From Linum tenue (lineage: Eukaryota; Streptophyta; Magnoliopsida; Malpighiales; Linaceae): DNA of 64,000 nucleotides. The notes beneath the pieces are model-generated. The model ran no database searches. It was not told the origin of the DNA and saw nothing but the letters and a program-made list of their open reading frames with translations. The translations under genes and the position numbers were made by a program. The stretch covers positions 8,842,727 to 8,906,726 of the forward strand of contig CAMGYJ010000007.1 in NCBI GenBank assembly GCA_946122785.1. The letters are read 5' to 3'. Below, one piece after another: positions 1-10,442 of this stretch (the first letter of the stretch is position 1; each line of letters opens with the position of its first letter).

Positions 1-712
1 TAAAAAACGTACCATGGTGGTATGAACAAACCAATACTGTAGGATGGTTGAATACATGATAGTAGAAGTATATTAATTGTAATTTACGACTTTTAACATT
101 GTATACCACACAATACCACCCCGTACCAGGGTGGTATTGTATGGTATTGTGTGGTATTTTTTGGTCCTGTAATTTGTTCACCCAGAAATTTGTAGATCCA
201 ATAGATCATGATGAACTCGTCCCTTATGTGCAAACGTTTTCAAAAACGAATTAAAAACGAAGAAGATACCATACAATACCACCTCGTACCAGGGTGGTAT
301 TGTATGGTATTGTGTGGTATTTTTTGGTCCTGTAATTTGTTCACCCAGAAATTTGTAGATCCAGTAGATCATGATTAACTCATCCCTGCTGTGCAAACGT
401 TTTCAAAAACGAATTAAAAACGAAGAAGATACCATATGGTATGGAGTTGGTACCGAGAGGCCAGAATTTTTTTTTCCTAAAAAAATATTGAAAATTGATC
501 TCATTTTGTAGAGCACGGTGAACTCGTTCCATCTGTGCAAAAAAAATTAAAATCCGAGTTAAAACGAAAAAGATATTAGTCAATTAAGAAAGCTAGTGAA
601 AATAAAAATAGTCTTTAATTTTCCATCCTTGGATCTGGATTTTCTAAATGAAGGGTCCAGATTTGGTTATTGATGGGTGCATAACCCATGGTTATGCACC
701 CTATCTTGAGCC
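1..712. repeat. 163-bp tandem repeat with TACCA/TGGTA palindromes
   Basis: Two full and one partial direct repeat of a unit of about 163 bp. The landmark CGTACCAGGG falls at 122 and 285, and AAAAACGAAGAAGATACC recurs 163 bp apart near 253 and 416. Each unit contains an imperfect palindrome built from ATACCA/TGGTAT words. The third unit diverges from about 441 and ends near 590. The rest, to 712, resembles 8350-8650 inside the MULE-like element of unit 1, so this edge is probably the end of another, older copy of that element. No gene is visible. Confidence 0.75.
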
Positions 713-1706
713 CAAAAATTAATTAACGATGTTTTGCTACTGTACGTCTGTACCACGGTCTCCTTATTTGTTCACTAGTTGAAAAAAACGAAAGTTTATT
801 TATTTATTGGTTTTATTCATGGCACTATTATTCGACAATAGTTTGTTCATGATGAATCGTCTCGAGTAATGATGAAGACAGAAGTGCATCATGTACTCAT
901 ATATCCGTCGGTTTATTTCCTTCTGACAGCTAACTTTGGTTCTACCAGTTGCAACTGTAAGTGTAGGAAGAGCATCTCTAGCTTGAGCTATGTTAAGAAC
1001 AAGGCTCACAGTCAAATTTTGACGATAAGTTTGGTAATGATTGTTTAGTGGGATAGACTTAATTGCTTAAGAGTGTAAATAACAAGTATATTTTTGCATT
1101 TCTTTCAGAATATGAAAGCTCGTCGTGGTTTTTTATGCAAACCAGAATTTATCAGTCAGTTATTTCTTTATCTGTGAATGAATTATTGGTTTTAATTATA
1201 TTTTTATGAATTATATATTTATATTTTGAAAAGAGGACAGGGATAGTTTCAAATTCTGCCTCCGCCGCTCGGGGCTTAGTTATCACTAGAAGAAGAAGAG
1301 GAAAGGTTGGAAAAGCATGTCACTAATGTCATTCAGACCCGTTGGAGGTGGCAATTTGAATCTAATCTGCCATCTTATCAACTAATAAAACTAACTAATC
1401 CAAATTCAAAAGGATTAGAAGATTTATGGACTTCTGGAAAATTATAGTTGTGTACATTTGCATTTTATATTTTACAATTTAGCACCTAAACTTTGATTTT
1501 CAATGAAAAGTATTATTCAAACAAAATTTGGTACTTAATTTTTATGATGAAAACTATCTCAACCATCCCAACTAAGTGGTCGTTTGGAAGTTGCTATTGT
1601 AATGGTTGTATTTATTGAATACATGCATGCATTATCCATAATACAATATTTGAAAGTATAAAATTGTAGAATGCTTCTATTATTTTGTGTAGATCGCACC
1701 TACAAT

Positions 1707-2231
1707 TAGAGGTGTTCAAACGGTGTGGTTACCGATAGTTTTAATCGGTAGTGTTTGGATAATTTGATTTGGTTGATTTGAATAATTGGTTTGGTTTGGT
1801 TAAATTTTTTAGCTTGTTTGGTTTAGGTGGTTTGGTTTCGGACACTCCTAAGCGGTCAAACCAAATTAACCAGTTAAGTAATTAGCTATATATCTAATAT
1901 ATTATACGCATACTTAATACTTTGCATAACCACTCAAGAGTCAAATGTAAGATAATTGTATTAGTTACATGTATATATGTTGAGGGTTAGCTAAAATTTT
2001 GGGTTGATTGTTATGTATTATTCATTATATAATTGCAAATCGATGCACTATCCAGAGATTTTTCTCTGATAATGTGATGGTTATTGGTTATTTTGGTTAA
2101 CCAATTAAATTTTAGTAATTTGATTGTCGTATTAGTTTGATAAATTTGGTTATGATATTGTATTTCATGGTTAATAGAAGTTAGACTTATTTGATTTGAT
2201 AATTACCATGGTAACCATTTGAATACCCCTA
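1707..2231. mobile_element. hAT-type MITE, unit 1 copy
   Basis: Flanked by the perfect 8-bp TSD CCTACAAT (1699-1706 and 2232-2239). The termini TAGAGGTGTTCAAACGG and, on the other strand, TAGGGGTATTCAAATGG form imperfect terminal inverted repeats (TIRs). It is 525 bp, AT-rich, has no coding capacity, and carries runs of GGTTTGGTT. An 8-bp TSD and short TIRs fit a non-autonomous hAT element. The orthologous copy in unit 2 shows that it predates the duplication. Confidence 0.8.
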
Positions 2232-2239
2232 CCTACAAT

Positions 2240-5200
2240 CAACAAAAATAATGGATTATACCATCTCAACTAGTTTTTCTGTAAAAAAAAAATGCTTTTA
2301 GATTTAGGTCCCTTTTTGCTATTTATATCTTATGACACATAAAATAGCGTTTTTATCACGTTGTTTTATAGCATATTTAACATCATTTATGCATATTTAT
2401 AGTCATTTTGACTTATAATTATTTAATATTTGTTTATATGTTCAATTATTAGCTCTATGTGTGTTTTTATACATTTGATGTCTTTTTGTCTAGTACCTTG
2501 GTATGTTCCAATCCTTGCTAGCGAATCACTTTCTACGAGTAGTAGAAATCGGAACTAATGGACTTGAAGTAAAAAAGATAAGAGTCTTGAAGACCAACCC
2601 AGAAATAACCGTCAAATTAATTATCTTTTATTTAATTAATTTGGGGTGTTATTTAATATTTAGAGTTTGAGATATATGATGGTATAAATGTATTTGTCAC
2701 AGGTATCATGATCAAGGGTGTGGTATCTGTGTTACCCGAACAAGTTTACCACATCGATAGTCCTTGACTAAGAATCGTGCGAGCCAAAGTTTCACGAGAC
2801 AAAAACCCTTGGATTTGGTTAAAGAGGGGAAATATATAGTTGGAAATCTTTGAATCTTGATAGTACTCTATTTACCTAAATTGAGTAGTTGGTATCTATT
2901 CAATTTATATTTCATAATCGAACCTATTACTAAGGTTACATTATCGATCTCTTTCAAGAATTAATACATGCTAACTCGTTGATTGATTGTTTACTCTTAA
3001 TAGAGTTATCTGAGTACTCGACCATGTAAGATTGAAAATGGTATCCCCACAACTCTCTTTACACTGTCGAGTTCAATCAACTATTAGACGTGTGTATGCT
3101 AATTATCAGCTAGCTACTTGATTTCGACATCAACCTAAAAACTATAACACAAAACATTTATAATCGCATACTAATTAGATAAGGGTAAAGACTAATATAC
3201 TACAGGAGTATAGTATAGTCTAGGTGATGTGTTCGTTGATGTACTTTGTTGAGTTCCGACTAATCTCAACGGTCAATTATTGTTTTCTTTTAAATTGAAC
3301 TTTGAGTTTGGGTTTAGAGAACCGGGACTTAAAGTTTATCTATTAAAAATTAGGGTATATCTTACTGAAAACTCAATTTAATTCATGGTGTGAACAGAAA
3401 AATATCTCATGAATAGTGTCTGGAGTATGGTTTACTCCAGGAGTAACCTTTAAATAAGTAGTAAAAATCAGTCCAACTTAAATTATAAGTGTATACTAAT
3501 TAAACACTAAGTTTAGACTCGTCGACACTATAAAAATCGGGGTAAATAAAAGAGATTACGGAAGTAGCTTTCTCTCTTAATCCCTTGTTAGCCTTTGATA
3601 TCCAAAATCCACCCATAAGGATCAAATGGTTAATTATACATCTGATACTATATAAAAAATTATATAATCTCAATAATTCGAATGGTTAGAGAATATTTGA
3701 AATCGTACGTATGCGGACTTATTTAAAGCCAATCTATAATTATATGAACTTTGCCAATATTTCCTCTCCAGAAGATTTTTTTTTTTTTTTTGGTGACGCT
3801 CCAGAAGATTATTTAAACATATGCTATACAGTTTTTAATATCAAAAGGTTGATCAATTGCACCGGCCATCCATCTCAAAGGTGATGAAAACACAGCCTCC
3901 TTCCTGGAGGAGACCTAGCTTGGACCCCATTGATGAAAACTAGCTAACAGTGAAGTCATTGATGGTGTTTTTAATTTATAAAAGTAAAGGTTGTAGTTTA
4001 TTATTTATTAGTGGCTCTCACACTCTTTCAAGTGTAAGTAGGGAAGTTTCAAGTCATTCTTTTACCTCACTCTCCATTCTACAACCTTTATATTTAGATA
4101 TTGTTCACTAGGTTTAGATCTGTTGTACATTGTGTTTCTCATAACAATTATTGCCTACTAGGCTTTCAACTCCCTATTCACTAGGTTTTCGTCTATGGTT
4201 TTTGCACAAATCATCGCATTTGCCCACCATTTCGCAGCCTATCTCGAAATACTGTCGGCGGAATCATAAGTTGTTCAACACCAACGTTTTCCAACGCCGC
4301 TACCATGAGTTTTTTATCGTGACCGAGTTTCATCCTCTTTAGTGTTTTTTTCTTTCTCTTTTTCCTGTTTGTTGAGCATGATCACAATTGAACTCAAACA
4401 CATGGGTATCCTAACTTGAACCCAAATCATCGCCTTTTCGCAACCCAACTCGAAACGCTGTCGGTGGAATCCTGAGTTGTCCTCTTCCACCGTTTGTCAT
4501 GATCGCGGCAAAGATCCATACTAGATATGCTTTGTACAATCCTCAACATCGCTTACCAATTCACAACCTTCTCAAAACACTGTCAACGAAATTCTAAGTT
4601 GTGCCTCTCCACCGTTTCCCAATGCCGCTACCGAAAATCTATACCAAATCTACTCAATGTTGGCGAGTTTTTTACCAAGACCGAGTTTCGTCCGCTTTAG
4701 TGTTATTTTGTTTCACTTTTTCCTTTTTGTTGAGTCTGGTCACAATTGAAACCAAATCCATGGGTATCTAACCTAATTTGATCCGATCAAAGCGACTTGA
4801 AACTGACTTTAGTTTGAGAAAGACAATTGAACCCAAATCCATGGGTATCCAACCTAATTTGACCCGATCAATGCAAGCTAAACCTCCTCAAACCTGCAAT
4901 CAATCCAACAAATTTATAAAGGAGAACCACGATTGCCTCAACTCCAAAAAAAAAAGCTAAAAGAGTATGACTATGTTTGGCCCGAATTTTATAAGTTTTA
5001 TGTTTCAAAAATTGAAACCAAGCCAAACACCTCTAAAGTTTCCCTTTTTAAAATTTCGTAACTTAAAAGCTGAAGTTCTGATTTGAAAATACAAAATTTT
5101 CCTTACCATATATTATTCTTTTTGTAGAAAACATAATTTTCTTTCATTTATATTGTAAAAAAATAAATAAATAAACTGTATTATTTACTATGAAATAAAT

Positions 5201-5855
5201 CTAACGTGATCCATTTTAAATACTTTTTATTTTAGAATTTGTATTCATATTTTATGTTAGAAATCTTTTTTAGTTATTTTACATTACCTCTTATAGTATA
5301 AAGTAATTATGATAGTTTTTTAGCTAAACACTTAACTGTTTTTTTCTAAATACTTCTTGAAAAGATCTAGAGAAGCTGTTTCATTCTGCAAAAGTTACAG
5401 CAGTATCAACTACTAACCATACAAATTGAAACAATAGCGTCATGAAAGAAGTTTAAACATAAATAATCTATTCGACGATCCTTCTACTTTATGCAAGTTC
5501 ATCGACCATATGCTATTGTAAATAACAAACCTATAAAAAGAATGATTAAGAATGAAATAAGATTACTTCACTTCTAGGTTAACATTAAAACTATTACTCT
5601 TTAAAATATTTATTTTTTGGATACGCGAAATGATAGTGAGTGAGCTTTTGCTAGTATATAAAATGTTGAACTTTGCTTTTAGCTACCTTAAGGATTGCAC
5701 TTATCGTAAGCTATCCGAAACGATATTGCAGAAAGTTGATGAAATAATCTGCGGAATGTTATTCATCAACTCCACTCCTACATCACCCAAAGTAAAAGAG
5801 TAATCCTTGCTCATTCTAAGACTTATACACCGGACCTTTCATCTTCTTTTTAAAA
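2240..5855. other. Gene-poor interval of unit 1
   Basis: No supportable gene. Position 2466-2472 (TTTTATA) is the empty site of the Copia inserted in unit 2. The stretch 2490-3180 contains a dispersed repeat that recurs, diverged, at about 25555-25990; landmarks are CGTTGATTGATT and AACACAAAACATTTATAATC. About 880 bp (3076-3950) are missing from unit 2. Short open frames at 4151 and 4778 also occur in unit 2 but look like chance frames in a repeat. Confidence 0.6.
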
Positions 5856-6176
5856 TGGTTAATGAGATTTATAATTGAACGTCTTTTCACAATTTGAGTT
5901 ATGGAATTAATTGGTTCTTAATATTGTGTTAGAGTCTTCGATCGAGATGTTTTGTGTTCGAATTTTGACGATTCATATTTAAATATTTATTGAACACATG
6001 GTATTTGAAATTGTAAAAATTTCAACTCTGTATAAGTAAGCTTTTCCCATTATAAAATAAAATAAAAGTAAGCTTTTCATTTGAGAGTTTTGTTAATTAG
6101 TAAATGATGATAAGATCCATAATTTAACCTCTCAAACCCAATAACTCAAGTTATTAGAATCAACTGGTTATCGACA
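5856..6176 (+). mobile_element. Degenerate TRIM retroelement, unit 1
   Basis: A miniature LTR element. The left LTR is about 5856-5923 and the right LTR 6091-6176, starting TGTTAATTAG and ending TCGACA. Both carry the family core of CAATAACTCAAGTTAT followed by AATCAACTGG. The internal part is about 167 bp. It begins with a decayed primer-binding site related to TGGTATCAGAGTC, has the family motif TTTTGTGTTCGAAT, and ends in the purine-rich stretch TTTGAGAGTTT. The same architecture is clearer at 26926-27230 and at the left end of the chimeric element at 55572. Confidence 0.65.
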
Positions 6177-6852
6177 ATATTTGATAACGTAGCAATGAAT
6201 CCAACTTTGACAACTCTTAGTAGAACTTGTTAAATACATGCACCAACTAGAGTTCCAGAAGCAAGAATCTCATCCTAATGAATTTGTTTTGCTGTAGCTT
6301 TATGATGGATATCATATGACAAGATCTTGATCAACCATATACCGCCTATGTTTGGTACGGCTTTTAGAAGTGTTTTTCGATTTTAAAAGTTTAGCAGAAC
6401 CAAACATCTCTAAAAGCTCGACTTTTGAAAAGGTATAAAGTGTTTTTGTATAACATAAAAGCAGAATCTCCATTTTGGAAGTTATTACAGAAAATATAAA
6501 TTTATTTCATTTATATCATTATAAAAATAAGGGTTAATAGCATTTTATACCCTTGTACTTTTGTAAGTTAACAAACATACTCTTCTATTAATGTTTTGCA
6601 CAAATGTACCCCTCTATTGTTGCAATGTAACAAATATAGCCTCCCATCCATATTTTTGTTAGTTGACCGTTAAGAGGCTTGTAAAATGACTATATTACCC
6701 TCTAGTAACAATATGTGTGCGACTAATTTCCAGCAAAAAGGAAAAATAAATAAATAAATTTAGATTATTAATTCATTATCTTCCTTCTCGTTAGCGGAAT
6801 ACCCAGGAACCACCCGACGTCTTCTCGATTGAATCAGATTGAGACTTCGGAG

Positions 6853-7236
6853 CAAGGTTGTCAAACCGGTTTATGCCAGTGTGCCGGTTTAGCAAGTGGA
6901 ATGGTTCGACCGGTGGCACATACCGGTTTGTGCCGGTTTATGCCGGTCAATATTACAAATAAAATTATAAATACTCATATTTAAACATGACATTTAACGT
7001 CAATACCTAAACATTTATACTTGATCCAACAAATAACATCAATATTTAACTTTTATACTCATAAAATAAGTAATAAAATAATATTTAACAATTAAATTCA
7101 CTAAAACAAGGTCATTTTACTTAGAGATTCGTATATCAATCATGCTGATCATACCGATAGTGTCACGTTGGTTTTATAACCGGTACCGGTTGAACCAGGT
7201 ACAACCGGTGGCACGCCAGCCGGCGTGACAACCATG
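6853..7236. mobile_element. hAT-type MITE nested in the MULE-like element
   Basis: The perfect 8-bp TSD CTTCGGAG lies at 6845-6852 and 7237-7244. Termini are CAAGGTTGTCA and, on the opposite strand, CATGGTTGTCA. The 384-bp interior is rich in CCGGTTT/AAACCGG words. It is present in unit 2 at the same place, so it predates the duplication. A 231-bp minus-strand open frame that starts outside at 7393 runs into it, so that frame is not a conserved gene. Confidence 0.85.
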
Positions 7237-7244
7237 CTTCGGAG

Positions 7245-7890
7245 GCTGTCACATCACTGATATCCCGTCGAAAACTCGAAATCACTGCCGAATTAGTTAC
7301 ATCCCATCGCCCTCTACCTCCGATGCCTCTCCTGTGGAAACCTCCATGTGTCGGCAGTAAAACCATAAACAGAACCCCAACCTCCTTCTCCATTTTCGAT
7401 CCAAACCCTAAAAAACCAAATCTCGACCGACAAAATGTTGATGACTTGGCCGCTCAATTCAATTCCTTCTTCGGACTTACCGTTTTAGATCTGACAACAA
7501 AACATGCCAGTATCATCCATCTCCTCTTCCGATTTCATAAAAACTCTCCCGCAACTTGAAGGCCGGCGAGTGGATTGGTGGCTTCCTCCGCTCCTAATCT
7601 CTCCAGTGAACCCCTCCGGCTGTCGTCCGGAAGAAGCCTACCACCAAAGGAGCAGCTAGATATCGGAGCATGATTTGGGTTTCAAAGTTTTGGAAGATAA
7701 AGATGAAGGGGAACAGGGGAGCAGATTCGGTGAGTAACCTTGTGGTAAGAAACCCCATGCATAACCCAATAAGAATCTGCCACATCAGCGCCTCCTTCTC
7801 TCTCCTGGAAAAATCATTAATTTTCTTTTCCTTAATCTTTAACGGACGATTTCTCACTCGTTTTAACTCGAAATTTAATTTTTTTTGCAC
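7245..7890 (-). pseudogene. Gene-like block inside the MULE-like element
   Basis: A block that is GC-richer than its surroundings. On the minus strand, TTTTTAGGGTTTGG, a common plant 5'UTR-like sequence, precedes an ATG at 7393 whose peptide begins MEKEVGVLFMVLLPTHGGF. The frame runs into the nested hAT MITE and is not an intact gene. In unit 2 the related frame (44201-44431) has several amino-acid changes, with no sign of purifying selection. I infer a captured 5' gene end, as is common in Pack-MULEs. The source gene is not recognised. Confidence 0.35.
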
Positions 7891-7974
7891 AGTTAGATCA
7901 GATTAATTGTGCTCTTCAAAATGATATCCACTTTGATATTTTTTGGAACAAAAAAAAATTTTCCAGTTATTACC

Positions 7975-8350
7975 AATCAATACCATATGGTATATAGACC
8001 ATATGGTATTGACTGGTATTAAATAACAGCATACCATATGGTATGAAAAATACCAGTCAATACCATATGGTATGCTGTTATTTAATACCAGTCAATACCA
8101 TATGGTATGCTGTTATTTAATACCAGTCAATACCATATGGTATTGACTGGTATTAAATAACAGCATACCATATGGTATGAAAAATACCACCTCATACCAG
8201 GGTGGTATAGTATGGTATGGAGTTGGTAACGAGAGGTTTGAAATTTTTTCCCCCAGAAATTTTGAAATCCAATAGATCATGATTAAATCGTTCCTTTTGT
8301 GCAAAAATTTACGAAAATGACTAAACAACGAAGGAGATACCATATGGTAT
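7975..8350. repeat. ATACCATATGGTAT palindrome cluster, unit 1
   Basis: At least eight copies of the self-complementary word ATACCATATGGTAT (often CATACCATATGGTATG) alternate with ACTGGTATTAAATAACAG and its reverse complement, so the block is a nested set of inverted repeats. It is followed by CCAGGGTGGTAT and two copies of GTATGGAGTTGGTA. The related block in unit 2 (about 44998-45320) is shorter, which suggests instability since the duplication. Confidence 0.8.
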
Positions 8351-9324
8351 GGAGTTGGTAACGAGAGGGATGAAAAAAAATGCTCAAAAAATATTGAAAA
8401 TGGATATCATTTTGTAGAGCACAACGAACTCGTTCCATATGTGCAAAAAAAAATTGAAATTCGAGTTAGAATGAAGAAGATATGATCCAATTAAGAAAAC
8501 TAGGGAAAATACATTTCTTTAATCCTCCACCCTTAAATCTGCAGTCACTTAAAAGAAGGGTCCAGATTTGGTTACTCGTCTCATTGTTACTTACCCTAAG
8601 ATTACTCACTCTATCTTGAGTCTGGGAACAGTGGTGAATGCGAAGTGTTGAGCGATTGCAAGGGTAGGGGTGGGTGTCCTTTTGATACATAAATCATTTA
8701 AAAATAAATTAGATATTTTTTTTGTTTTTAATTTTTCTTTGAAAGAGTAATTATATAATAAATTAGATAGAGGGTAGTATAGTCATTTTGCATGTCATTT
8801 AACGGTCAACAAACTGAAATAATGAAAGAAGGTACGTATGTTACGTCACAACAATAGAGGAGTGCGTACGTTTGTTAACTTTCAATAGTACAGGGTATAA
8901 AATGTTATTGATAAAATAAATTATGAAATCATATTATTTAATATAAAAGACATCTAACAAGATCCATATTAGCTACTTTTTATTGTTTTTTTAATTTTAT
9001 TCATATTTTCTATTATAAATTCTTTATAGTCATTTTACATAACGTCTCATATTAAAAAAGTACTTCTAATAATTTTTCAATCAAACATTCAATTTTTTTT
9101 TAAGTACTTCTCTAAAAACTCTAGGGAAAAATCACTTATGCAAAAGCTACTTTAAGGGAGAAACTAGCCTGATAGTAGCTTTAAGTAAAGTGGCAGGCTA
9201 TATCCAAAACCTTCCTTCAATTAATTTACTAAACCCTTTGGAAAAAACAGATCTTTACTTATTATTCGCAACCATTAATTCCACATGCATGTTTTAAGAA
9301 AGAACAGATCTAGCTAGGATTGTT

Positions 9325-10432
9325 GGAAAAAATCCCACTGCACACATGTTTTTAAAAAAAATTCTCAAAATACACACGTTATGAAAATATTTCCCAATCT
9401 ACGCATGTTTGGGCCTTCACCGCGTTTGACCAAGGCGGTGATTGAATCACCGCGTTAAAGAAGAGCGGTGATTGCATCACCGCGTTAGAGGAAAACGGTG
9501 ATTGCGTTAGAGGAAAACGGTGAAGGCCTGACCTGCGTCAAATCTTTAAAAAAACGTAACTTTGTGCTCGGTTATCCGATCGCGAGGAAATTTTTTTTGA
9601 TTCCGCATAATTTTTCGAGGTGATGCAAGCCGCAAACCGCCATAGGTCCCGCCTTCGTCCCGAAAAAACGTCGTTTGCTACCCCGAACGAGCTTTTTTCG
9701 ATTTTGTCAAACTTTGAACGACCATAACTTTGTGCTCCACAATCCGAAAATCATGATTTTTTTTTATTTTGCATAACTTTTTGAGTACTACAATTTTTAG
9801 TAGGAGAGAATTTTCAAAAAATGAATTATTTTGGATATACGGGATTTTGGGAATAAGTTTACCTTTCCTTTTTAGGAATCCAAGTACATTCCGAAATTAT
9901 GTCTATGATAAAAATTGTATTCCTCAAAAAGTTATGCAAAATCAAAAAAAAATTCATGATTTTCAGATTTTAGAGCACAAAGTTATGATCGTTCAAACTT
10001 TGACGAAATCGAAAAAAAGCTCGTTCGGGGTAGCAAACGACGTTTTTTCGGGACGAAGGCGGGACCAAACCGCCTACGGCCGTTTTCGTCTTGCAAGATC
10101 TCGAAAAATTATGCGGAATCAAAAAAAATTTCACCACGATCGGATAACCGAGCACAAAGTTACGTTTTTTTAAAGATTCGACGCAGGTCAGGGCTTCACC
10201 GCGGCCGTTGAATGCGGTGAAGCTATCACCGTTTTTGTCTACCGCGGTGATGCAATCACCGTTTTTATCAAACACGGTGAAGCAATCACCGCTCTTCTTT
10301 AACGCGGTGAAGCAATCACCGCCGTCGTCTGACGCGGTGAAGACCCAAACATGCGTAGATTGGGAAATATTTTCATAACGTGTGTATTTTGAGAATTTTT
10401 TTTAAAAACATGTGTATTTTGGGATTTTTTCC
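9325..10432. mobile_element. Fold-back MULE-type element
   Basis: The 10-bp TSD TAGGATTGTT (9315-9324 and 10433-10442) flanks 1108 bp starting GGAAAAAATCCCA and ending with its complement. Unit 2 has the uninterrupted site at 46274-46283. Almost the whole element is one inverted repeat: about 480-bp arms meet around a loop of roughly 100-150 bp near 9790-9910. Within the arms, GCGGTGATTGCATCACCGC-like mini-hairpins repeat about every 27-31 bp. There is no transposase. The TSD length and long TIR suggest the Mutator superfamily. The 405-nt open frame inside is just arm sequence. Confidence 0.85.
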
Positions 10433-10442
10433 TAGGATTGTT

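Larger units (their letters stand above)
6531..8911. mobile_element. MULE-like non-autonomous element, unit 1 (possible Pack-MULE)
   Basis: Long imperfect TIRs of about 170 bp bound this 2.4 kb element. The left one contains TTAATAGCATTTTATACCC and AAGTTAACAAACATAC. The right one, read on the other strand, contains TCAATAACATTTTATACCC and AAGTTAACAAACGTAC. The interior holds a nested hAT MITE, a GC-richer gene-like block at about 7245-7890, and a cluster of ATACCATATGGTAT palindromes. There is no transposase. Flanking DNA is too AT-rich to fix the TSD. Long TIRs plus a gene-like interior suggest a Pack-MULE, but no donor gene was identified. Confidence 0.6.

Noticed and set aside
1..590. CRISPR-like array from regular repeats
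   Set aside because: Units are 163-bp near-identical tandem repeats without unique spacers, in plant DNA.
4151..4960. Small proteins at 4151 and 4778 conserved in unit 2
   Set aside because: Conservation follows the recent duplication; changes include amino-acid replacements and altered ends, with no family match.
9769..10173. 134-codon plus-strand open frame
   Set aside because: It lies wholly within the arms and loop of the fold-back element; the inverted repeat explains the open frame and there is no protein similarity.
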